Of a DNA stretch of 64,000 nt, positions 26,304 through 34,876 are shown piece after piece. The position numbers and the translations under genes were made by a program. How positions within the stretch are numbered: position 1 is the stretch's first letter; each line of letters begins with the position of its first letter. The stretch spans positions 620,001 through 684,000 of the forward strand of contig NZ_JACIDK010000002.1 in NCBI RefSeq assembly GCF_014196295.1. The letters are read 5' to 3'. Source of the DNA: Phenylobacterium haematophilum (GTDB taxonomy: Bacteria; Pseudomonadota; Alphaproteobacteria; Caulobacterales; Caulobacteraceae). A model generated the notes under the pieces. It did not search any database, had not been told where the DNA came from, and worked only from the letters and a program-made list of their open reading frames with translations.

Positions 26304-26804
26304 ATGAGCGCCACCGACGGCTTCGTGCTGAACCAGACCATGCTGCGGGTGAAGGACCCGGCCAAGACCGTGCCGTTCTATCGCGACGTCCTGGGGATGA
26401 CCCTGGTCGACCGTTATGACTTCGAGGCGGGCAAGTTTTCGCTGTACTTCATGGGTTATCCGGGCGGCGAGGTCCCCAGCGATCCGGCCGAGCGTGTGAA
26501 ATGGGTGTTCGAGCAGCCGGCGCTGCTTGAGTTCACCCACAACTGGGGCACAGAGGACGACGCCGACTTCGGCTATCACAACGGCAACAGCGAGCCGCGC
26601 GGCTTCGGCCACATCGGCGTATCGGTGCCCGACGTAGACGCCGCCTGCGCCCGCTTCGAGGAACTGGGCGTCGAGTTCGTCAAACGTCCGAACGACGGCG
26701 CCATGAAGGGCATCGCCTTCATCAAGGACCCGGACGGCTACTGGATCGAGATCTTCTCCGGCGCGAACCTGAAGGGCCTGATCACCGCGATCCGCGCGAG
26801 CTAA
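26304..26804 (+). CDS. gloA: Lactoylglutathione lyase (glyoxalase I)
   Basis: A 166-residue glyoxalase I, longer than the E. coli enzyme and of the zinc/eukaryote-like size. It converts the methylglyoxal-glutathione adduct to S-lactoylglutathione. Metal ligands are visible: Gln in [11 protein letters not shown], Glu in [11 protein letters not shown], His in [11 protein letters not shown] and Glu in YWIEIFSG. It begins one base after the WYL regulator stop, so it is probably co-transcribed and under that regulator's control. Confidence 0.93.
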   Translation: MSATDGFVLNQTMLRVKDPAKTVPFYRDVLGMTLVDRYDFEAGKFSLYFMGYPGGEVPSDPAERVKWVFEQPALLEFTHNWGTEDDADFGYHNGNSEPRGFGHIGVSVPDVDAACARFEELGVEFVKRPNDGAMKGIAFIKDPDGYWIEIFSGANLKGLITAIRAS

Positions 26805-26863
26805 CTGCGCCCTTCCGCGTTCTTCCCAAGGGCCTGCACCATGGCCAGCTGCGGGAGCCGCCT

Positions 26864-28606
26864 ATGCCGATCCTGACCCCTCGCGCCGACGGCCTGGTCG
26901 AGAGCGCGACGCCAGTGCTGTTGCCGGTTATGGCGCCGCGGCTGCAGGGCGAGCTGTCGGCGGCGGGCTTCGGCGATCTGGCGCTGTGGGGCGAGGGCGA
27001 CCTAGGCCGCATCCGGTTCGAGCCGCTCGCGGGCCCCTATGTGTACGGACCGAACATCCTGACCACGCCTGGCGGCGGGATCTTCGTGGCTCAGGAAGCA
27101 CCGGTGATGGTGATCCGCGGCGTGGCCTATCGCGGCTTCACCCCGGCACGGCGCTGCGCTTCCTGGGACCGCATTCACCATCCGAAAGCCGGCGTGCGGC
27201 GCGAGAAGACCCGCCGCCGCGTCGATCTGCCCTGGGCCAACGTGCTGATCGAGCAGAGGGGGCAGGATCTGGTGATCGCCGCCGGGACCGACATCGCCGA
27301 GGCCGAGCGCGCGCTGCATTTCTCGGTCGACACCATCGTCGCCGAGTCGCGGGCTTACGCCGATCACTGCGATCAGTTGCGCGAGGCCGACCCCATGCTG
27401 CGCAGCATGGTCATGCAGGGGACGCATGCGGCGCTCTCCAGCATCCGGCGCGACGAGCGCGGTCGCTTCGACGGCCTGGCCGCTGGCCTGCACTATTCGG
27501 CCCCGGCCCGCACCTATTACCGCGACGGCTACTGGACCCTGCAGCTCTTGCTGGAAGCGGCCCCGGCCATGGTCCACGAGCAGATCGAGATGCTGGCCTC
27601 CGGCGTACAGCCGGACGGCGAGGCGCCCAGCGGGGTCATCGTCTCCGGGCCCGAGCAGGCCAAGGCCTGGGAAGAGCTGCGCACCACGGTGTTCGGGCTA
27701 GATTGGATTCACACCCGCTCTAACGACTGGTGGAGCGATCACTTCGACTCGCCTCTGTTCTTTGTGCTGGCGATCGGCGACTACGAGCGAACTTGCGACG
27801 ACGACGGGCCCGCCGAACGTCACTGGCCACTGATCAAGGCGATCTTCGAGCGCTACCGCGGCTTCACAGAGCAGGGGCTGCCGGTTAAGCCGCGCCACGA
27901 CCGCGATTGGGCCGACAACGTCTACCGCGGCGGGTTCGTCGCCTATGACCTCGGCCTTTGGGTGGGGACGCTGGACGTGATCGCGCGGCTTGGGCGGAAG
28001 ATCGATCCGACTCTCTCAGGCGAAGCGCGGGTGCTGGCCAAGCAAACCCGCGAGGCGCTCGACGCGGCGCTGTGGGGCAAGGCCGGCTGGTACGCCGACT
28101 ACCACGCCCCGCCCGGCCTGGAGGACGTCGAGCCGACCCTCGAAGATCATCTGGCGCTCGACAGCCTGACCCTGCTCCGGCACGACGCGGTCCCGCCCGA
28201 CCGGGCTTTGCAGGTGCTGGAAGCGGTGCGCACGCGCCTGGAGAGTCGTCACAACGCGACCCAGACCTATGGAGACTGGGGCGTGATGTGCTGCTTTCCG
28301 CCCTACAAGCACAAGGCCGACACCCGCTCGAAATCGGCCTTCGCCTATCGCTATCACAACGGCTCGGATTGGCCCTGGCTGTCGGGGATGTACGCCGAGG
28401 AGCGCCTGCGCCGCGGCCTGCCCGGCTGGCGCTATCCGATGCTGCGCTGGTGGGAGACCTGCCTGGAGCAGGGCTGGATGGGCGCGGTCGAGTACTTCGC
28501 GCCGCCCTGGGGACGCGGCTCTCTGCTGCAGGGCTGGTCGGGAATGCCGGCGGCGGCGGCGCTCAAGTACCGCGATGTGGTGCTGGCGGGCGATCCGGAC
28601 GCCTGA
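26864..28606 (+). CDS. Six-hairpin glycosidase (GH63/debranching-like)
   Basis: A 580-residue cytoplasmic protein with an (alpha/alpha)6-barrel type catalytic half. Landmarks are TYYRDGYWTLQLLLEAAP (about 217-234), NDWWSDHFDSPLFFVLAIGDYER, NVYRGGFVAYDLGLWV, and near the end YHNGSDWPWLSGMYAEERLRRG and VEYFAPPWG. These fit glycogen-debranching or GH63-like glucosidases acting on alpha-glucosides or glycosylglycerate. The precise substrate is inferred only. No signal peptide. GGGAGCCGCCT precedes the ATG. Confidence 0.78.
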   Translation: MPILTPRADGLVESATPVLLPVMAPRLQGELSAAGFGDLALWGEGDLGRIRFEPLAGPYVYGPNILTTPGGGIFVAQEAPVMVIRGVAYRGFTPARRCASWDRIHHPKAGVRREKTRRRVDLPWANVLIEQRGQDLVIAAGTDIAEAERALHFSVDTIVAESRAYADHCDQLREADPMLRSMVMQGTHAALSSIRRDERGRFDGLAAGLHYSAPARTYYRDGYWTLQLLLEAAPAMVHEQIEMLASGVQPDGEAPSGVIVSGPEQAKAWEELRTTVFGLDWIHTRSNDWWSDHFDSPLFFVLAIGDYERTCDDDGPAERHWPLIKAIFERYRGFTEQGLPVKPRHDRDWADNVYRGGFVAYDLGLWVGTLDVIARLGRKIDPTLSGEARVLAKQTREALDAALWGKAGWYADYHAPPGLEDVEPTLEDHLALDSLTLLRHDAVPPDRALQVLEAVRTRLESRHNATQTYGDWGVMCCFPPYKHKADTRSKSAFAYRYHNGSDWPWLSGMYAEERLRRGLPGWRYPMLRWWETCLEQGWMGAVEYFAPPWGRGSLLQGWSGMPAAAALKYRDVVLAGDPDA

Positions 28607-28609
28607 GCC

Positions 28610-28898
28610 TCAGCGGTCGATCGCCAGCGCGAAGTACTCGCGGTCGAACAGCCGATAGTACAGCCAGTGCGGTAAGCGGTCGGCATAGGGCCGCACGTCG
28701 GCGATGACCTTGGCCTGCGAGGCGCGGATGTCCAGCAGCCGCCGCTTGCGCCGTCCCTGCGCCACGATGTTCACCGCTACGGTCGGCATCCGCGAACAGG
28801 TCGCGGGTCACCGGCAGGCCGTCGTCGTTCAGTTGCTTTCGGGCGAGCCAGAAGGTCGCTCCGCCCATCGCCGCCGCCAAAGCCGGCAGCAGCCACAT
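28610..28898 (-). pseudogene. Frameshifted small membrane-anchored protein
   Basis: ATG at 28898 overlaps the stop of the upstream serine hydrolase gene (ATGA) and codes for a membrane-anchored start (MWLLPALAAAMGGATFWLAR). After about residue 40 the frame degrades. The sense resumes one frame over as VNIVAQGRRKRRLLDIRASQ to a C-terminus YYRLFDREYFALAIDR and a stop at 28610. Dropping one T near 28779 (minus strand CGTAGCG to CGAGCG) would restore a 95-residue protein. It is either a real frameshift mutation or a sequencing error. ATG at 28789 could express the last 59 residues alone. Confidence 0.7.
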
Positions 28899-29914
28899 CA
28901 ACGGAAGCAGTCCACCGCCTGGCCGATCCACGCGGCCAGCGCCTCCTTCTTGTCCAGCGGCGTCGCCCCGTGGCGCACCAGGATCAGGTCGAGCTCGGGG
29001 ACTAGCACCGTGAACTGGCCGTCATAGCCGTTCGCCGAAAACGAGCCTTCGCCGGCGATGCCCAGCCACCAGTGCGCGCCATAGCCGAGCTCGCTGGCGC
29101 CTGGCTGCTGGTAGGTCGGGGTGCGTGCGTAGTCGACCCAACCTTCGGGAAGCAGCCGGCGGCCTTCCCAGACGCCGTCGCGCAGATAGAGCAGGCCGAA
29201 CCGCGCGAAGTCGCGGGCGCTGGCGTAGCAGAACGAAGAGCCGATGAAGGTGCCGGCGGCGTCGAATTTCGGGCTCGCGGTCTTCATGCCGAGCGGGCCG
29301 AACAGGCGCTCCTGCATGAAAGCCTTAAGGTTTCCGGCCGCATCGCCGGCGGCGCGGGCGATGATGTTGCTTGTGCCGCTGGCGTAGGACCAGAAGGCGC
29401 CCGGTTCATGCTCCAGCGGCAGACTGGCGGCATAGTGGGCAACGTCGCCCTTGCCGGACTGGAACAACATCTCGATTACATCCGAGACGCTGCCCGGAAC
29501 ATAATCTTCGACGAACTTCAGCCCGCTCGACATGCGCAGCAGCTGATCGAGGGTGATGGCTCCGCGCGGGTCGCCCTCGGCGCTCCACTCGGGCGCCTTG
29601 GCCGGGGCGTGGATGTCTAATTTGCCGTCCAGCACCAGCATCCCGACCAGCGACTGGGTGATGCTCTTCGCCTTGGACCAGGAGGGATAGGTGGCGTCGG
29701 GACCGTGGCCTTCGCCATAGCGCTCGAAGATCAGCTTGCCGCCCTGGACGATGGCCAGGGCGTGGGTCTCCCCGACGCTGCCGCCCTCGAAGGCCTGCGC
29801 CAGCAGCGCGTCAAACCTCTCGCGTTGCAAGCTTCCAGGCAGCGCACCTTCAGGCCAGGCCTCGGTCGGCCAGGGAACATCGGCGGGTTGGGCGGGCAGG
29901 GGCGCGAGGGTCAT
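28898..29914 (-). CDS. Serine hydrolase, class C beta-lactamase family
   Basis: A 338-residue member of the beta-lactamase/penicillin-binding-like hydrolases. The nucleophile motif SxxK is in YPSWSKAKSITQSLVG, the Tyr motif in AFWSYASGTSNIIARA (YxS), and the third motif is probably ANGYDGQFTVLVP. No signal peptide is evident, so it is more likely a cytoplasmic esterase or peptidase than a resistance enzyme. It lies downstream of the RND pump in the same direction. The start is uncertain: ATG 29914, or ATG 29956, which is closer to the pump stop. It overlaps the next small gene by ATGA. Confidence 0.85.
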   Translation of the reverse strand: MTLAPLPAQPADVPWPTEAWPEGALPGSLQRERFDALLAQAFEGGSVGETHALAIVQGGKLIFERYGEGHGPDATYPSWSKAKSITQSLVGMLVLDGKLDIHAPAKAPEWSAEGDPRGAITLDQLLRMSSGLKFVEDYVPGSVSDVIEMLFQSGKGDVAHYAASLPLEHEPGAFWSYASGTSNIIARAAGDAAGNLKAFMQERLFGPLGMKTASPKFDAAGTFIGSSFCYASARDFARFGLLYLRDGVWEGRRLLPEGWVDYARTPTYQQPGASELGYGAHWWLGIAGEGSFSANGYDGQFTVLVPELDLILVRHGATPLDKKEALAAWIGQAVDCFR

Positions 29915-29964
29915 GACGCAAGACTGGCCGCAACGGGGCGCCTTGTCATCCGTCATGCGGGGCC

Positions 29965-32900
29965 TCAGGCCGCCTGCGCCTCGACCTCATGCGGCGACTC
30001 GGCAGCCTTCTCGTCGCCGCGTGACAGCAACAGGTAAGTGACCGGCGTCGCGACTCGGCTGAGGAAGGTCGAGGTAATCAGCCCGCCGATGATGGCGATG
30101 GCCAGCGGCGAGTAGAGGCCCGAGCCCTCGAGCGCCAAAGGCAGCAGGCCGCCGATCGCCGTCACCGAGGTCAGCAGCACCGGCAAGAAGCGCACCTCGC
30201 CGGCCTTTTCGATCGCCTCGCGCAGACCCATGCCGCTCTTGCGCAACTGCTCTGTGAAGTCGACCAGCAGGATCGAATTCTTGATCTCGATGCCGATGAG
30301 CGCGATCAGCCCGATGGTGGCGGTGAAGGACAGCGAATGTCCGGTCAGCCACAGCGCCGCCACCGCGCCGAACAGGCCGAGGGGGATCACGCCGGCCACG
30401 ACCAGCGCCGTGCGGAACTTGCCGAACTCCAGCACCAGGATGGCGAGGATGCCGAACACAGCGACCAGGATCGCCGCGCCGAGGCCGGCGAAGCTCTCGG
30501 ACTGCGCCTCGGCCTGCCCGCCGAGCGACAGGGTGTAGCCGGCCGGCATCGGCAGCTCCTTGGCCAGCCGGGCCTCGACGTCGGCGGTGACCTTCGAGGT
30601 CAGGGCACCCGTGCGGACCTGCGAGGTGACCGTGACGGTGCGCTCGCGGTCGTAGCGGGTGATCAACGCCGGGCTGGAGCGGAAGGTGGGCTGGGCGACC
30701 GCCGCCAGCGGGGCCGACTGTCCGTCGGCGGTCGGCACGTGGATCTGCGACAGGGCCGAGAGCTCGTTACGCTCGCCCATCGGCAGGCGCACGCGCACCG
30801 GATAGTCGTCGCCGTCCGGGTCGCGGTAGCGCGCCGCATCCTCGCCCGACAGCGCCAGCCGCGCGGTGCGCCGCGCCGCGCCGGCCGGCATGCCCAGCGC
30901 CGCGGCCTTGGCTTCGTCGAGGCCAAGATCGATGTCGGTGCGGTCGAGCCGCAGCGGGTTCTCGACGTCGCGGGTTCCGGGCGTCGTCTTCATGATCTGC
31001 TCGGCGCGGGCGGCCAGCGCCTTCAGCACGTCGAGGTTCTCGCCGGTGATGCGGATGGCGACCGGGGCCTCGATCGGCGGGCCGTTCTCGAAGGTGACGA
31101 TGCTGATCCGCGCGCCGGGATAGCGGGCGAAGTCGGCGCGCAGGGCGTCGAGCACCTCCTGGCTCTTGCCGGGCTCCCAGGCCTTCAGGCTGGCGAACAC
31201 CTCGCCATAGCTGGCCTGGGTCTGGCGTTGCTGCTGGTTGTAGAAGATCTGCGGGTTGCCGCGGCCCAGGTTGGCGGCGGTCCAGGCGATCTGCGGCGTT
31301 GCCTTCAGCCGCGCCTCCACGTGCCGCAGGGCCTGGTCGGTTTTGGCCATCGACGATCCGTCGGCGGTCTCGACGCGGACCAGGAACTGCGGGGTCTCGG
31401 CCGGCGGGAACAGGCTGGAGCCGATGGCGCCCAGCAGCGGCACGGTGGTGGCGCAGATCGCGCCGATAATCGCGACGGCGACCCATGGCCGGGCCAGGGC
31501 GCGGTGCAGCACCGGGGTGTAGAAGCGGTGGATCGCGCCGTTCACGGCCCGCAGGATGGCGTTGCCCTCCGGCTCCTCGTGGCGCGAGAGCATGCGGCTG
31601 GCCAGGAACGGGATGATGGTCAGCGCCACTACCAGGGACGCGCCAACCGTCGCTAGCACCGTCACGGGCAGCGAGCGGATATAGGCGCCCGAGCCGCCGG
31701 GCAGGGCCAGCAGCGGCAGGAAGGCGAACATCAGGGTCGCGGTGCAGCCGATCACCGCCAGGGTGATCTGGCGCGTGCCATTGATCGCCGCATCGAGCCG
31801 GCTGGCGCCCTCGCGCAGGTGGCGGGCGATGTTCTCGGTGACCACGATGCTGTCGTCGACCAGCAGCCCCAGCGACAGCACGAAGCCGGCGATGGCCAGC
31901 TGGTTGACCGTGAAGCCCAGCGCCTGCAGCACCGAGAGGCCGATCAGCAGCGACAGCGGGATCGACAGCATCACCACCCCGCCGGCGCGCAGGCCGAGCG
32001 GCAGAAGCGTCACCATCACCAGGGCCAGCGCCAGGCCGAAGTCACGGAACAGCCGCGAGAGCCTGTGGGCGACATTGTCGGCCTGCACAAAGCCGCGCTC
32101 CAGCTTCACGCCGGCGGGCAGGGTTTTCTCGAAGGCGTCCAGGGTCTGCTCCACGCCCTTGGTGACGCGGGCGACGTCTGCGCCGTCCTTCTGGGCGACG
32201 GTGACGAACACCGCGCGCTGGCCGTTGAAGCGCGCCAGGTGGTCGGCTTCCTGCTGGGCCCAGCTCACCTGGGCGACGTCCTTGAGCCGCACGACCTGGC
32301 CATCGACCGCCCGCACGGGGGTGTCGGCGACGGACTGCAGGTCCCGGAAGGCGCCGCCGGCCTTCACGTTGAAGCGCCGCTCGCCGGCGTGGGCGGCCCC
32401 GACCGGGGTCTCGGCGCCGGCAGCGCGCAGGGCGTCGGCGACCGCCGTCGGCGGCAGCTGCATCGCCGCCAGCTTCGGCAGGTCGATCGCCACCCGCACC
32501 TCGGACGGCGGCGCGCCCCAGTAGCGTGCCTCGCGCACGCCGGGGGTGCGGTCCAGCCGCTCGCGCAGGGTGTCGGCCAGCTTCTCCAGTCGCCGCATCG
32601 GCAGGTGTTCGCTGACCAGCGCCACTTGGACGATGGCGACCTCGGTGGTGCGCGCGCGGCGCACTTCCAGCTGGGCCAGGCCCGGCGGCAGGCTGGGGCG
32701 CAGGGCGTTCACCTCGCGCACGACCTCGTCGTACTTGCGCTCGGTGTTGACGCTCCAGTCGAACTCGACGCTGACGATGGCCGCGCCGTCCAGGCTGGTC
32801 GAGGCGATCTTGCTGACGTCGTCCAGGCCGTCGAGAGCGTCCTCGATCGGGTCGGCGACCAGCTGCTCCATCTCGGCCGGCTCGGCGCCGGGTAGCACCG

Positions 32901-33051
32901 CGCGGACGATCACCACCGGAATGGGGAAGTGCGGATCCTCGGACCGCGGCGTGGTCATCAGGGCGTTGAGGCCCAGCATGGCCAGCAGGGCGAAGGCGAC
33001 CAGCGTGAACTGCCAGTTGCGGACGGCGAAGGCGGCGACGTCGAACCTCAT
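29965..33051 (-). CDS. RND efflux pump permease (AcrB-like)
   Basis: A 1028-residue inner-membrane transporter of the RND superfamily with two repeats of six membrane helices and two large periplasmic loops (about 35-335 and 560-855). The proton-relay Asp pair is in LGLLVDDSIVVTENIARHLREGASR. ETPQFLVRVETADGS marks the second porter loop. It pumps organic compounds out using the proton gradient, with the adjacent membrane-fusion lipoprotein and an outer-membrane channel that is not encoded here. It is probably repressed by the divergent TetR protein. Confidence 0.94.
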   Translation of the reverse strand: MRFDVAAFAVRNWQFTLVAFALLAMLGLNALMTTPRSEDPHFPIPVVIVRAVLPGAEPAEMEQLVADPIEDALDGLDDVSKIASTSLDGAAIVSVEFDWSVNTERKYDEVVREVNALRPSLPPGLAQLEVRRARTTEVAIVQVALVSEHLPMRRLEKLADTLRERLDRTPGVREARYWGAPPSEVRVAIDLPKLAAMQLPPTAVADALRAAGAETPVGAAHAGERRFNVKAGGAFRDLQSVADTPVRAVDGQVVRLKDVAQVSWAQQEADHLARFNGQRAVFVTVAQKDGADVARVTKGVEQTLDAFEKTLPAGVKLERGFVQADNVAHRLSRLFRDFGLALALVMVTLLPLGLRAGGVVMLSIPLSLLIGLSVLQALGFTVNQLAIAGFVLSLGLLVDDSIVVTENIARHLREGASRLDAAINGTRQITLAVIGCTATLMFAFLPLLALPGGSGAYIRSLPVTVLATVGASLVVALTIIPFLASRMLSRHEEPEGNAILRAVNGAIHRFYTPVLHRALARPWVAVAIIGAICATTVPLLGAIGSSLFPPAETPQFLVRVETADGSSMAKTDQALRHVEARLKATPQIAWTAANLGRGNPQIFYNQQQRQTQASYGEVFASLKAWEPGKSQEVLDALRADFARYPGARISIVTFENGPPIEAPVAIRITGENLDVLKALAARAEQIMKTTPGTRDVENPLRLDRTDIDLGLDEAKAAALGMPAGAARRTARLALSGEDAARYRDPDGDDYPVRVRLPMGERNELSALSQIHVPTADGQSAPLAAVAQPTFRSSPALITRYDRERTVTVTSQVRTGALTSKVTADVEARLAKELPMPAGYTLSLGGQAEAQSESFAGLGAAILVAVFGILAILVLEFGKFRTALVVAGVIPLGLFGAVAALWLTGHSLSFTATIGLIALIGIEIKNSILLVDFTEQLRKSGMGLREAIEKAGEVRFLPVLLTSVTAIGGLLPLALEGSGLYSPLAIAIIGGLITSTFLSRVATPVTYLLLSRGDEKAAESPHEVEAQAA

Positions 33052-33055
33052 CGGC

Positions 33056-34144
33056 TCACTTCCCCGCCGAGACCAGGTTCAGCTGCTTGGGATCGACGAC
33101 CTGCACCTTCTCGCCGTCGTCGATGAAGCCGGCGCCGGCGGTGATCACTCGCGCGCCGACCGGCAGGCCGGAGACCAACGCATCGTCGCCGTCGAAGCCG
33201 CCGAAGCTGACCGGCCGGCGGCGGGCGACGTCCTTGTCGACCACGAAGACGAAGGCCCGCTGGCCGTCGGCCTCAAGGATCGCCTCGGCCGGCACCCGCG
33301 CCATCGGCGTGGTCGGCGCGGCGCCGACGCTGATGTCGGCGGTGGCGATCTGGCCCGAGCGCAGCGGATGGGCGCCGAGCAGCTCGATCTCGACGTCAAC
33401 CGCGCCGGTCTGGGGCCCGGCCCGCTCACCCACCCGACTGATACGGCCGGGCACGACGGCGGGGAGGCCGTCGATGCGGACGCTGGCGCTCTGGCCGACG
33501 CGGACGCGGATCACGTCACGATCGGCCAGGGGCGCGCGCAGGGTGAGCGGACTGGATTCGTCGGCGATGCGCAGGACCGCCTGTCCGGGTTGCACGACCT
33601 CGCCAGCCTGGGCGGTGCGCTGCAGGACCACGCCGCCGGCTGGCGAGACCAACTGGGCCCAGCGTCGGTCGAATGCGGCCGAGCCTGCCCGCGCCTGGGC
33701 CGCGCGCAGCGCGCTCTTGCGATCGTCCAGCCGCTGAACCGAGATGAAGCCTTTGTCGAACAGCGCCTGATCGCGGGCGAGGTCGCGGCGGGCGCGTTCG
33801 ACCTCGACGTCGGCCTGGGTCTGGGCCGCGGCGACGCCGGCGGGGTCAAGGCTGGCCAGCACCTGGCCGGCCCGGACCACGTCGCCGTCGTCGACGTTCA
33901 GGGCGGTGATCACGCCGCCGATGCGGAACGACAAGGTCATTTCCCGGCGCCGCTCCAGCGGGCCGGTGGCGGTCAGGATCGCGCCGTCCGAGGGGCTGCG
34001 CACGGCGACCGCCTCGACCGCCGCGGGCGGCGGAGCCTCGGCGCTTTTCGGCGCCTTCGAACAAGCGGTGGCGGCGGCCAGGCTGGCGGCCGCCGCCACT
34101 CCGGCGCGCACGAGGCGTGGTCTCACAGAACGCCTGATACGCAC
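33056..34144 (-). CDS. RND efflux membrane-fusion lipoprotein
   Basis: A 362-residue periplasmic adaptor (HlyD/AcrA family). GTG start; the N-terminal hydrophobic stretch ends in a lipobox-like AAATAC-S, so it is probably lipid-anchored. The lipoyl/barrel-sandwich parts have GVITALNVDDGDVVRAGQVLASLDP and VVLQRTAQAGEVVQPGQAVLRI, with a short coiled coil between (about 105-170). It precedes the permease by 4 bp, forming one operon. The candidate operator at 34159-34189 lies just upstream of its start. Confidence 0.93.
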   Translation of the reverse strand: MRIRRSVRPRLVRAGVAAAASLAAATACSKAPKSAEAPPPAAVEAVAVRSPSDGAILTATGPLERRREMTLSFRIGGVITALNVDDGDVVRAGQVLASLDPAGVAAAQTQADVEVERARRDLARDQALFDKGFISVQRLDDRKSALRAAQARAGSAAFDRRWAQLVSPAGGVVLQRTAQAGEVVQPGQAVLRIADESSPLTLRAPLADRDVIRVRVGQSASVRIDGLPAVVPGRISRVGERAGPQTGAVDVEIELLGAHPLRSGQIATADISVGAAPTTPMARVPAEAILEADGQRAFVFVVDKDVARRRPVSFGGFDGDDALVSGLPVGARVITAGAGFIDDGEKVQVVDPKQLNLVSAGK

Positions 34145-34158
34145 CGGTGTCTCCAGTA

Positions 34159-34189
34159 ATCAATCAATGATAGGTGATCAGTGATTGAT
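34159..34189. promoter_or_regulatory. TetR operator candidate ATCAATCA-N15-TGATTGAT
   Basis: Perfect 8-bp arms (34159-34166 and 34182-34189) enclose 15 bp that include a second partial palindrome (tgataggtgatca). It lies in the AT-rich 90-bp gap between the efflux operon (leftward, start 34144) and the tetR gene (rightward, start 34235), the standard place for a TetR operator controlling both. Size matches two dimers or one extended site. Confidence 0.6.
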
Positions 34190-34234
34190 AATGTGCGATT
34201 GTCAAGCGACGACGGCTTATGACAGGCATGCAGG

Positions 34235-34876
34235 ATGAATGCGCCGAGCTTGCGATCGCCGCGCAAGGCGAAGGGCCAGGGGGCCGAACGACGCGAGGAG
34301 ATCCTCGCGGCGGCGCTCAAGCTGTTCACGGAATTCGGAATCTACGCCGTCTCCACGCGGCAGATCGCCCAGGCCGTGGGCATCTCTCAGCCGACGCTCT
34401 ACGCCTACTTTCCGACCAAGGACGATATCGGCCACGAGCTGCAGCACCGCGCCTTCGCGCTGCTGGCCGAGAAGCTGGCGGCGGGAGACCGCGGTCAGAT
34501 CGACAACCTTGACGGCGTCGTCCAGATGCTTCGGATCTATGTCGATTTCGGGCTTGAGAACCCTGACATGTACCGCATCGGCTTCATGTCCGAGGGGCAG
34601 CATATCGGCAAGCTGCGGCACGAGCCGAAGGACTTGGCCATGCTGCCGGCGGTGCAGTCCACCTACGGCGTGCTGCGGGGCGAACTGGCCAAGCTCCAGG
34701 CCCGCGGCCTGACCATCGACCTCGACATCGAGACCCTGACCCAGTGCGCCTGGTCGGGAATGCACGGTCTGGTCTCCCTGCTGATAGCCAAGCCGGGCTT
34801 TCCGTGGTCCGACCGCGAGCACCTGATCGCCAGCCAGCTCCGCGTCATCGCCCGCGGCCTCTGGCGCGACGGCTGA
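34235..34876 (+). CDS. TetR family repressor of the RND operon
   Basis: A 213-residue TetR regulator. The N-terminal HTH (about 18-65) has AERREEILAAALKLFTEFGIYAVSTRQIAQAVGISQPTLYAYFPTKDDI split over consecutive helices; the C-terminal ligand domain is helical and is of the WHG-type (YVDFGLENPDMYRIGFMSE). It is divergent from the efflux pump operon, the usual arrangement for local control by toxic pump substrates. GCAGGATGAAT gives a weak ribosome site. Confidence 0.92.
   Translation: MNAPSLRSPRKAKGQGAERREEILAAALKLFTEFGIYAVSTRQIAQAVGISQPTLYAYFPTKDDIGHELQHRAFALLAEKLAAGDRGQIDNLDGVVQMLRIYVDFGLENPDMYRIGFMSEGQHIGKLRHEPKDLAMLPAVQSTYGVLRGELAKLQARGLTIDLDIETLTQCAWSGMHGLVSLLIAKPGFPWSDREHLIASQLRVIARGLWRDG

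Noticed and set aside
28610..28789. A standalone 59-residue gene (ATG at 28789)
   Set aside because: Its sequence continues the upstream frame after one base is dropped, so a frameshifted 95-residue gene explains both halves better.
30337..31656. Plus-strand open frames opposite the RND permease
   Set aside because: Low-complexity Arg/Gly/His-rich translations with no signal peptide or domain; antisense of a clear transporter gene.
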